Assembly: GCA_020852955.1 (NCBI GenBank)
Contig: JADYZW010000016.1
Location: 194,801-258,800, forward strand
DNA: 64,000 nt
Reading direction: 5' to 3'
DNA from: Deltaproteobacteria bacterium
GTDB lineage: Bacteria; Desulfobacterota; Binatia; UTPRO1
The position numbers and the translations under genes are program-made. A model generated the notes under the pieces. That model had not been told where the DNA came from. It saw only the letters and a list, made by a program, of their open reading frames with translations, and made no database searches. Below are positions 17,522 to 24,600 of the stretch, one piece after another (positions within the stretch are counted from its first letter, which is position 1; every line of letters starts with the position of its first letter).

Positions 17522-18727
17522 ATGCTGTTCAATACTTGGCTCTACGGCTACTTCCTGGCCACGGTGTTCGTCGTGTATTGGGCGCTCCCGTGGCCGCGGC
17601 TGCGCCCCCACTGGCTCATCTTCGCCGGCATCGCCTTCTACGCCAACTACTTCCCTCCGCACCTGCTGCTCATTCTCGGCCTCGCGGGCTTCACATTCGG
17701 TCTCGGCGTCCTGCTTCAGCACAGCGCCGGCGTTCGCAAGCGCGCCGGGCTCATCATCGGCTTGGTCGTCACCCTGGGAGCGCTCGCCTATTTCAAGTAC
17801 CAACCCCTTCTCTACGACGCCCTTGCCGCCCTCGGGCGGGCGTTTGGCGCCGCGATCGCGAATCCTCCGACCACTCGTCCGCCACTCGCCATTTCGTTCT
17901 TCACCTTCGAGTTCGTACACTATTTGATCGAAGTCTATCGCGGCAACGTGGCGGCGACCTTCCGCAATTTCCTGCTGTTCATCATGTTCTTTCCGACACT
18001 CGTCGCCGGACCGATCAAGCGGTATCAGAATTTCGCCAACTATCTCGACTTCGACAAACGCCTGGACTGGCAAGACGTCGGAGAGGGCCTCGAGCGGATC
18101 CTCTTCGGCCTGTCGAAGAAGCTGATCGTCGCGGATTCGGTCGCTCGGCTGACGGCGCCCGTCTGGCAGGATCCGCTCCGATACGACTCGGGCATCCTCT
18201 GGTTGGCGGCGTACGGGTATGCCGTACAGATCTACACGGACTTTTCGGGATACTCGGATATCGCCATCGGCAGCGCCAAGCTTCTCGGATTCAAAGTGGA
18301 GGAGAATTTCAATTGGCCCTATCTGCGACCCAACATCCGCGAATTCTGGCGGAGCTGGCACATGTCTCTGACGTCGTGGATCACCGACTATCTGTACATC
18401 CCCCTCGGGGGGAACCGTCACGGGGCCCGGAGGACCACCATCAACACCGTGGTCTCCATGAGTCTCTGCGGACTATGGCACGGCGCCGCCCTGCATTTCG
18501 TCGTCTGGGGCTTCTACCACGGCGCCGCCATCTGCATTCAGCGGACATACAGCCAATGGCGGGATCGCACGTTCCCCGGCATGCGGAACGTGCTTCCGCG
18601 GACTCGCCAGGTGATCGCCACATTGTTCACGTTCCACATCGTCGTGATCGGATGGATGTACTTCGTTCTCAGCGCCGCCACCGCGACGAGGGTGATCGGC
18701 AGGATGCTTCTTCTCCCCATACCGTAG
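17522..18727 (+). CDS. MBOAT O-acyltransferase, AlgI/DltB-like, shortened C-terminus
   Basis: 401 aa. Opens with MLFNTWLYGYF, like the second MBOAT (MLFNSFTFALFF). Conserved elements: FYANYFPP, LAYFKYQPLL, ISFFTFEFVHYLIEVYRG, FFPTLVAGPIKRY, YTDFSGYSDIAIG, EFWRSWHMSLTSWITDYLYIPLGGNR and LCGLWHGA with the family catalytic histidine at His320, the same residue number as in the second MBOAT. The chain ends 81 residues after that His, against 147 in the second MBOAT, and lacks the terminal helix and hexapeptide. These may be supplied by the microprotein 10 bp downstream. Predicted role: moving an acyl group across the inner membrane for O-acylation of an envelope polymer. Confidence 0.92.
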   Translation: MLFNTWLYGYFLATVFVVYWALPWPRLRPHWLIFAGIAFYANYFPPHLLLILGLAGFTFGLGVLLQHSAGVRKRAGLIIGLVVTLGALAYFKYQPLLYDALAALGRAFGAAIANPPTTRPPLAISFFTFEFVHYLIEVYRGNVAATFRNFLLFIMFFPTLVAGPIKRYQNFANYLDFDKRLDWQDVGEGLERILFGLSKKLIVADSVARLTAPVWQDPLRYDSGILWLAAYGYAVQIYTDFSGYSDIAIGSAKLLGFKVEENFNWPYLRPNIREFWRSWHMSLTSWITDYLYIPLGGNRHGARRTTINTVVSMSLCGLWHGAALHFVVWGFYHGAAICIQRTYSQWRDRTFPGMRNVLPRTRQVIATLFTFHIVVIGWMYFVLSAATATRVIGRMLLLPIP

Positions 18728-18737
18728 CGAGCCACCC

Positions 18738-18848
18738 ATGACCTTCACTCGTATCTGCCTCAAGGCCATCGTGTACATTTCGCTGATACTCCTCTGCTTC
18801 CTGTTCTCGCCGGACGTTCCCGTGCAGTTCATCTACACGGAGTTCTAG
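18738..18848 (+). CDS. DltX-like 36-aa membrane microprotein with C-terminal FIYTEF
   Basis: ATG 18738, TAG 18846-18848. One membrane helix (about residues 8-23) is followed by SPDVPVQ and the terminal hexapeptide FIYTEF (Tyr33). In the Dlt pathway, published work shows that an MBOAT loads an acyl group onto the tyrosine of a C-terminal hexapeptide carried by the microprotein DltX, or fused to the MBOAT itself. The second MBOAT here ends in EFIYFQF. The same ending on a separate peptide directly after an MBOAT lacking it argues for a real shuttle subunit. It lies in a different frame from the MBOAT, so it is not a simple readthrough tail. No strong ribosome-binding site; translation is probably coupled. 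Confidence 0.75.
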   Translation: MTFTRICLKAIVYISLILLCFLFSPDVPVQFIYTEF

Positions 18849-20248
18849 AACTGGAAGTAGATGAACTCGCCGCCGAAGCCCCCGAAGAGCAGCACGACAC
18901 CCACAGCGATCCCGATCGCGAAGCTCTCGGCCACGGCCGGCAGCCCAGTCGCGGTCCATGCCTGCAGACGCCCCCGGTGCTCTCTGAGCACGCGCTCGAT
19001 CCAATGGAGCGCGACGCACGCCGCGATCACCCCGCACTGCACGGCGGGCCAGGGGCCGTCCCATGGACCGGAGGCCAGCCGCGACAGGAACGCCACCGCG
19101 CCCTCGAACGTCGGCGCGCGGAAGAAGACCCACAGGACGCAGACGGCGTGGAAGAGCACGACGATGCGCGGGAGATCGGTCGCCGCGAGCGGGCGCTCGG
19201 GATCACGGCGGCGCCCGCCCGCCACACGGTGACCGACCAGCAGCAGTCCGTGCAATCCCCCCCAGATCAGGAAGTTCCAGCCCGCGCCGTGCCAGAGGCC
19301 GCCCAGCAGCATGGTGAGGAAGAGATTGACGTACACGCGAAGCGGACGGACACGGTTGCCCCCGAGCGCAACGTACAGATAGTCGCGGAGCCATTCCGAA
19401 AGCGTGATGTGCCAGCGACGCCAGAACTCGCTCGGATCGCGCGACAGATACGGCTCGCGGAAGTTCATCGGAAGGTCGAATCCGAGAAGAAGGGCGCATC
19501 CGCGACCCATGTCCGTATAGCCGGAGAAATCGAAGTAGATCTGGAACGCGAACGAATACATCGCGAGCAGATGGTCCGGAGCGCCGGCAAAGCCTGGCGA
19601 AGCGAACACCAGGTTCGCATACGGGGCGAGCAGCGTGTCGGCGAACACGATCTTCTTCGTCATCCCCGACGTGATGAGCCAGAGCGCTCTCCGTGCGCGC
19701 ACCACGTCGAGACGGCCCCCGCTGCGCAACTGGGGAATCAAGTCGGGACCGCGGAGGATGGGTCCGGCGATCAAGTGCGGGAAGAACGTGACGAACAGTG
19801 CGTACTCGGAAAGCGAGCGTGCGCATGAGCCGCGCTGCCGATAGGCGTCGATCGCCAATCCCATGATCATGAAAGTGACGAACGATATCCCGAGAGGGAG
19901 CAGGACATGCGGCGGCTGCGGCGCGGCGACGCCCATCCGCTCGAGGATGGGAGCCGAGGACGAGACCAGCAGGTCCGCGTACTTGAAATACGCGAGCATT
20001 CCAAGGCTGAAGATCACGGAGATCGCGAGGAAGAGCTTCGAGCGAGCGGTGTGTACGATGCCGAGGAGCAGGACGTAGCTTACGCCGACCTCCAGGAGGA
20101 GCAGCAGAACATATTGCGGGATCCAACTCGCGTAGAACACCAGGCTCGCGATGAGCAGCCACCCGTTGCGCATGCGCGCGGGCGCCGTCCAGAGGACGAC
20201 GGCGACCACGATGAAGAAGAGCGCGAACGTGAAGCTATTGAACAGCAT
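18845..20248 (-). CDS. MBOAT O-acyltransferase with fused C-terminal acyl-shuttle motif
   Basis: 467 aa, typical AlgI/DltB/PatA-like length. Motifs: LAYFKYADLL, LPLGISFVTFMIMG, FFPHLIAGPILRG, YFDFSGYTDMGRG, EFWRRWHITLSEWLRDYLYVALGGNR and LGGLWHGAGWNF with catalytic His320. It ends in a last helix (VAESFAIGIAVGVVLLFG) and GGEFIYFQF, with shuttle tyrosine Tyr464. It should pass an acyl group to the serine of the SGNH protein encoded just upstream, whose stop region overlaps its start by 14 bp. It converges on the microprotein gene, and the two stop codons share a palindrome (TTCTAGAA, 18843-18850). The acyl donor and polymer are unknown. Confidence 0.93.
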   Translation of the reverse strand: MLFNSFTFALFFIVVAVVLWTAPARMRNGWLLIASLVFYASWIPQYVLLLLLEVGVSYVLLLGIVHTARSKLFLAISVIFSLGMLAYFKYADLLVSSSAPILERMGVAAPQPPHVLLPLGISFVTFMIMGLAIDAYRQRGSCARSLSEYALFVTFFPHLIAGPILRGPDLIPQLRSGGRLDVVRARRALWLITSGMTKKIVFADTLLAPYANLVFASPGFAGAPDHLLAMYSFAFQIYFDFSGYTDMGRGCALLLGFDLPMNFREPYLSRDPSEFWRRWHITLSEWLRDYLYVALGGNRVRPLRVYVNLFLTMLLGGLWHGAGWNFLIWGGLHGLLLVGHRVAGGRRRDPERPLAATDLPRIVVLFHAVCVLWVFFRAPTFEGAVAFLSRLASGPWDGPWPAVQCGVIAACVALHWIERVLREHRGRLQAWTATGLPAVAESFAIGIAVGVVLLFGGFGGEFIYFQF

Positions 20249-21365
20249 TCGCAGGAACTCCCGCCGCCGAGAGGCGATTCCGGAGAGCGGGCGCGACCTT
20301 CTGCGCGACCATCAGCGGACCGTCGTGGAGGTCGTCGGCAGCGAAATGTCCACCGCCGTCGCGAAAGCCGGCGTCCGGCAACAGCGCGTGGAGATCCAGC
20401 AACACGGCGCCATTGGCATCGCATATCGCCCGCAGGGTTCCGATCGTTCGCGCGAGTCCCCGTTCGTCCAGAATGCCGACCACGCGCATGTACTCGATGT
20501 TCGCCGGAATCAGGTAGACGAGGATCGGGACCTTCTCGCGGGAGAACCGATCCAGGAACGCCGCGAGCAGCGCGAGGGTCGGGTGGTCGGCCGAAACGCC
20601 TTCGAGCGCCGGCCCGTACAAGTCGCGAAGCACTCGCGCGTTGAGTCGATCGGGTCGCCCTTCGGCGAGGGACAACGGAATCGGCGGCATCCCGGCGGCC
20701 TTCGCATCGGCCGGGAGCCCTTCCCAGCGTCTCTGGGCCGCGCCTCGCAGCGCGTCCAGGCCATTGCCGGTGCGCACTTGTTCGATGCGATAGTCGCGCC
20801 ACGGCTCCACCGCACCGCCCTGCCAAAGCGCCACATAGAGCAGCAGTCGATCGAAGGTGATGCCCCACCAGTACAGCGGCTCTCCGATCGCTTGCGGCAG
20901 GTCTCGCGGCCGGAGCAGCGCGAGCATTTCCGGTCTCGCCAGACTGTCCCGCCACCGCTCCGAAAGCCACTGCAAGTTGAACGCGAGCACCGCCGCGTCA
21001 GGCCGAGCGTCGGCAATGCGCCTCGCGATCGGGTAGTACTCGAGCATCGACATGCCGAGCGCCGCGAGACTATCGACACGAACGGGACGCTCGCTCGAGG
21101 CGCGCAGGGTCTGATCCAGGCGATCGATCACGGTTCGACCTTGCTCGTACGCCACCACGGTCGAGTCGCCCAAGACGACGATGCGCGCGCCGCCGGCGGT
21201 GAATCCGCGCGCCACACGGGAGATGCGTGCGGGCATGTCGCGGGCGATGTCCAGCGTGATGGCAGGCTGCGGGATGGCCGCGGCCGTGAGCGAAGCCAGA
21301 ATCGCCGCGACCGCGATGCTCGCCCCCATCGCTCCGATGCACAGCCGGGCGAAGACCGACCACAC
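20235..21365 (-). CDS. SGNH-like envelope acyltransferase, partner of the MBOAT
   Basis: 376 aa from GTG 21365 (ATG 13 codons later is an alternative). An N-terminal signal-anchor helix (about 5-32) places the rest in the periplasm. SGNH blocks: IVVLGDSTVVAYEQG with Ser68, AFNLQWLSERW as the Asn block, and ADDLHDGP near the C-terminus giving Asp and His of the triad. AlgJ, DltD and similar proteins take the acyl group from the MBOAT shuttle tyrosine and place it on the polymer. The 14-bp overlap with the MBOAT start strongly supports a two-part machine. Confidence 0.85.
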   Translation of the reverse strand: MWSVFARLCIGAMGASIAVAAILASLTAAAIPQPAITLDIARDMPARISRVARGFTAGGARIVVLGDSTVVAYEQGRTVIDRLDQTLRASSERPVRVDSLAALGMSMLEYYPIARRIADARPDAAVLAFNLQWLSERWRDSLARPEMLALLRPRDLPQAIGEPLYWWGITFDRLLLYVALWQGGAVEPWRDYRIEQVRTGNGLDALRGAAQRRWEGLPADAKAAGMPPIPLSLAEGRPDRLNARVLRDLYGPALEGVSADHPTLALLAAFLDRFSREKVPILVYLIPANIEYMRVVGILDERGLARTIGTLRAICDANGAVLLDLHALLPDAGFRDGGGHFAADDLHDGPLMVAQKVAPALRNRLSAAGVPANAVQ

Positions 21366-21488
21366 GAGCCGTCGATTCAGGATAGGGGGCGCCAGAAGAT
21401 CGTCTCGCCTTCAGTAGTCGCTACCGCGTTGCTCGATCGGGGGCTTGTACACGCCCACCCCTGACGTGGAAAGCTCGACCGCACGCCT

Positions 21489-22220
21489 TCACTCGGGACG
21501 GGTAACGATCGCCGCGAGCGAAACTCCGAACGGCAGTCCGGTCCGGACGGCCACTGCCGATTCGACGCGATACACCGACCCGAGCAGGCGGTTGAGCCAT
21601 GCCGGAACCACGCCGAGATCCGCGCCCTCCGTCCGTTCGCCAAAGAAGCGTCGCGCCCAGCGAATCGCGAGGGTGACGGGGAAGATCGCGCAGCTTGCCC
21701 AGCCCAGATAGGCGATCCGCAGCGGCGACGCGGCGAGCAGCGCCTTCAAGCTCCGCCTCGTGTAGCGGCGCTTGTGCTCCAGCACCTCGTCGTGACGGCT
21801 CCAGAGCGAGGGCCAGGCGGGAACGTGGATCGCGAGCGCCCCGCCGGGAGCGAGCACGCGCGCAAGCTCCCGCAGAAACCTCGCGTCGTCGGCCACGTGC
21901 TCCAGCACGTCGAAGGCGAGCACGATATCGAAGGCGCCGTCGCGGAACGGAAGCCCGCCCGCATCCGCTGCGACCCGGGTGGCGATGCCGCGCTTGCCGA
22001 CGAAGCGCAGCGCGTGGAGACTCCGATCGCAGGCGCACACCCATCCGTTGACGCTGAAGTCGGCGGCTGTGGCTCCGGCGCCGCAGCCGACGTCCAGGAT
22101 CCGCAGTCCCGGTCGTCCCAGCCGCTCCCCGAGTAGGCGGCGCATGAGAAGACGTTTGCCCGCAAACCACCAATGGGAGGCTTCCGTGACGTACATGTCC
22201 TCGATGTCATCCGGTTGCAT
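21489..22220 (-). CDS. Class I SAM-dependent methyltransferase
   Basis: 243 aa from ATG 22220 (Met9 is an alternative). EASHWWFAGKRLLMRRLL precedes motif I, ILDVGCGAGATAADF. DIVLAFDVLEHVADDARFLRELARVL, GGALAIHVPAWPSLWSRHDEVLEHKRRY and a hydrophobic C-terminal stretch follow. The WWF(A/W)G..R opening and the HKRRY stretch are typical of methyltransferases found in polyprenyl-linked glycan clusters beside GT2 and membrane proteins. It is first in a minus-strand set with the SGNH and MBOAT genes, 123 bp apart with nothing recognisable between. It is divergent from the sulfatase-fold gene. Confidence 0.8.
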   Translation of the reverse strand: MQPDDIEDMYVTEASHWWFAGKRLLMRRLLGERLGRPGLRILDVGCGAGATAADFSVNGWVCACDRSLHALRFVGKRGIATRVAADAGGLPFRDGAFDIVLAFDVLEHVADDARFLRELARVLAPGGALAIHVPAWPSLWSRHDEVLEHKRRYTRRSLKALLAASPLRIAYLGWASCAIFPVTLAIRWARRFFGERTEGADLGVVPAWLNRLLGSVYRVESAVAVRTGLPFGVSLAAIVTRPE

Positions 22221-22349
22221 GGGCGTTCCGCGCGGGGGGACGGAGCCCCCGAGTAACCTCGACCGCGCTCGAAATCCAGCGCCGTCCGCGGGCTCGAATG
22301 GCGCGGGAGTCAGGTTGCAGTGACCGGAGGTTGTCGGCAGAAGCGTCGG
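22221..22349. promoter_or_regulatory. Divergent promoter region, methyltransferase / sulfatase-fold gene
   Basis: About 129 bp between divergent starts. A CGGAGG at 22324-22329 is too far from the chosen ATG (22350) to be its ribosome site. No clear -35/-10 pair or operator was found; the role follows from orientation only. Confidence 0.35.
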
Positions 22350-24599
22350 ATGCACGCCGCCGCCAGCGCACGTGACGACGCGCGACCTGACGGTGCGTTG
22401 CGATGTCGAACGAGCTCCCGCCGCTCGAGCACGGCAGCGCTGATCCTCCTGGTGTCCGCGCTCGGCTGTCGATCCGCGGCGCCGCGCGGCCCTGTCGAGC
22501 GACTCGTCGATCCGGACCATCGCGCGCGCATGGTCGCCGACTTCGGGCGAGGGCCCGCTCCCCTTCGGCCGCCCCTACCCTCGCCGGTGCCGGCGACCCG
22601 CGCCGGGACCTTCGATCATCCGCGCGCCCAGATCGACGACGACACCCGCCTCGTCCTGGCGGCGCCGCCAAGCGCGCTCGTGATGATGCGCAGGCAGCTC
22701 GCGATCGCGCCGACCGGCGCGTTGCGCGACACCGTGCCCGTCGATGAGGCGCTGGCCGGAGCTTCGCGCGTCCTGCTGACGCCGCGAGCCCGGCTCGGCG
22801 CCGCATGGACGGAGCTCCCGGCTCGCATCGCGCAGGTGGATGACCGCGGAGGCGAGCCCCGGGTCACCGTCGATCTCCAGTTCCCGCAGGCCATGGCCGG
22901 CCGGCAGGTCGAGCAGCTCGTGGTCAGGGCGACGGCAATCGACTGGGGACCGCGGATCTCGCTTCGTACGGCGCCCTTGGCGCTCCCGAAGAACGCGCGG
23001 CTCGAGCTCGCCACCGGCATCCTCGAGCCGGGCTGGCGTCAGGGGCCGGTGCGCTTCGTTGTGGAAGCCTGCGAAGGCCAGGCGTGCGCGCCCCTCTACG
23101 AAACCCTCATGGATCCGGCGCGGGAGTCGGATCGACGCTGGCGAGACGCGTCCGTCGCCTTGGATTCATACGCCGGCGAGACCGTCAGCCTCCGCTTCCG
23201 GTCGGAGCTGTCATCGGCCGCCGCCGAGGAGTTCTCGCTCCCGGTGTGGGCGAATCCGACGATCCTGGTGCCCGGGAAGTCGGATCGATCGGCGCCCAAC
23301 GTCGTCCTGCTGTCGATCGACACGTTGAGCGCAGGGCATCTTCCGACCTACGGATATTTCCGCGACACCGCCCCCGTGCTCGCCCGGGCGTTCGAGCTCG
23401 GCGGCACGGTGTTCGACAACTGCGTCGCTGCCGCGACATCGACGCCGCAAGCGCACATGTCGATCTTCACCGGACTGTACCCGCTCGAGCACGGAATCAC
23501 CGCCGGTACGGAAGTGCTCGACCCGGCGATCCTCACGATCGCCGAGCAGGTCCGCGCCGCGGGCGTCGCCACCGGCGCCGTCACCGAGGACGGCTGGCTC
23601 GGCGCGGAGGCGGGCTTCGGGAGAGGCTTCGACGAATACCGCGAGAACAAGAGCGCCGACGTCATGGAACCCGCGGGTCAGGTCGACAAGACGTTCCGGG
23701 CGGCGAAGGCATGGCTGACGCGTCATGCCGACCAGCGGTTCTTCTTGTTCCTCCACACCTTCCAGGTCCACGACCCCTATGCGCCGCCGGCGAAGTACGC
23801 GAGCCTGTTCCCGACGGACGATCAGGGCCGCGCGCTCGGCGCGGACGCGCCGTCGCACGTCCGGGAAGCCGCGAACTACGATCGCGAGATCCGCTACGTG
23901 GACGATGAGCTCGGGTCGCTGCTCGCCGCGATGGGCGAGCTCGCCCTGGACGAGAACACCGTCTTCATCGTGGCGTCCGATCACGGGGAGGCGTTTCTCG
24001 AGCACGGCTTCCTCCGCCACAGCACCTTCGCCTACGAAGAAGTCACCCACGTCCCCCTGCTGATGCGGGGTCCCGGAATCCCGCATGGCCTTCGCGTGAG
24101 TTTCCCCGTCGGGCACGTCGATCTCGCGCGTACGGTCGCATCGTTCTTCGACGTCGATCCTCCGCGCGGCGCGCGCGGCGTCGATCTGCGACGAACGTTG
24201 CGCGAGGGCAACTCTCCTCTCGACGGCGCCTTCTACTTCACCGAGTCCTGGGGCGCCGTCGCGAACGGTCCCGGCGGCGCGCCGATCGCGTTCTTCGCGC
24301 CCGCCTTCTCCGTCCGCCAGGGCGAGCGAAAGGCGGCGCGTTACCGGAACGGGGACGGGTCGGCGCGCTCCGAGTGCTACGACCTCGCCAATGACCCCGC
24401 GGAGCGAGCGAACCTGTGCGCGGGCGCCACGTCGGAACCCACCGATCTCGCGGCAACGCTCGACGCGTACCAGGAGGTGGCCGCCCGGCACCGCGCGCAA
24501 CTCCTCCTTGCCGACGGCGCCAGAACCGAGGAGCCGAGGCCGGCGCCCGTGGATCCCGAACGGGAGGAGAAGCTACGCGCGCTCGGCTACGTTCGATGA
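22350..24599 (+). CDS. Sulfatase-fold lipoprotein with N-terminal beta-sandwich domain
   Basis: 749 aa from ATG 22350. A helix at about 28-38 ends in SALGC (Cys40), a plausible lipobox. Residues 45-310 look like beta-rich domains, including DSYAGETVSLRFRS (272-285), a pattern repeated in the C-terminal domain of the GT-C protein at 24601. The alkaline-phosphatase-fold catalytic domain starts near 315: VVLLSIDTLSAGH, CVAAATSTPQAHMSIFTG, LFLHTFQVHDPY, VASDHGEAFLEHG. The formylglycine position is Thr365 and the usual Arg is His369, so a Thr-nucleophile phosphoryl- or glycerophosphoryl-type enzyme is favoured over a sulfatase. It ends LRALGYV like the enzyme at 14313. The stop is 1 bp from the convergent GT-C gene stop. 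Confidence 0.82.
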   Translation: MHAAASARDDARPDGALRCRTSSRRSSTAALILLVSALGCRSAAPRGPVERLVDPDHRARMVADFGRGPAPLRPPLPSPVPATRAGTFDHPRAQIDDDTRLVLAAPPSALVMMRRQLAIAPTGALRDTVPVDEALAGASRVLLTPRARLGAAWTELPARIAQVDDRGGEPRVTVDLQFPQAMAGRQVEQLVVRATAIDWGPRISLRTAPLALPKNARLELATGILEPGWRQGPVRFVVEACEGQACAPLYETLMDPARESDRRWRDASVALDSYAGETVSLRFRSELSSAAAEEFSLPVWANPTILVPGKSDRSAPNVVLLSIDTLSAGHLPTYGYFRDTAPVLARAFELGGTVFDNCVAAATSTPQAHMSIFTGLYPLEHGITAGTEVLDPAILTIAEQVRAAGVATGAVTEDGWLGAEAGFGRGFDEYRENKSADVMEPAGQVDKTFRAAKAWLTRHADQRFFLFLHTFQVHDPYAPPAKYASLFPTDDQGRALGADAPSHVREAANYDREIRYVDDELGSLLAAMGELALDENTVFIVASDHGEAFLEHGFLRHSTFAYEEVTHVPLLMRGPGIPHGLRVSFPVGHVDLARTVASFFDVDPPRGARGVDLRRTLREGNSPLDGAFYFTESWGAVANGPGGAPIAFFAPAFSVRQGERKAARYRNGDGSARSECYDLANDPAERANLCAGATSEPTDLAATLDAYQEVAARHRAQLLLADGARTEEPRPAPVDPEREEKLRALGYVR

Positions 24600-24600
24600 T

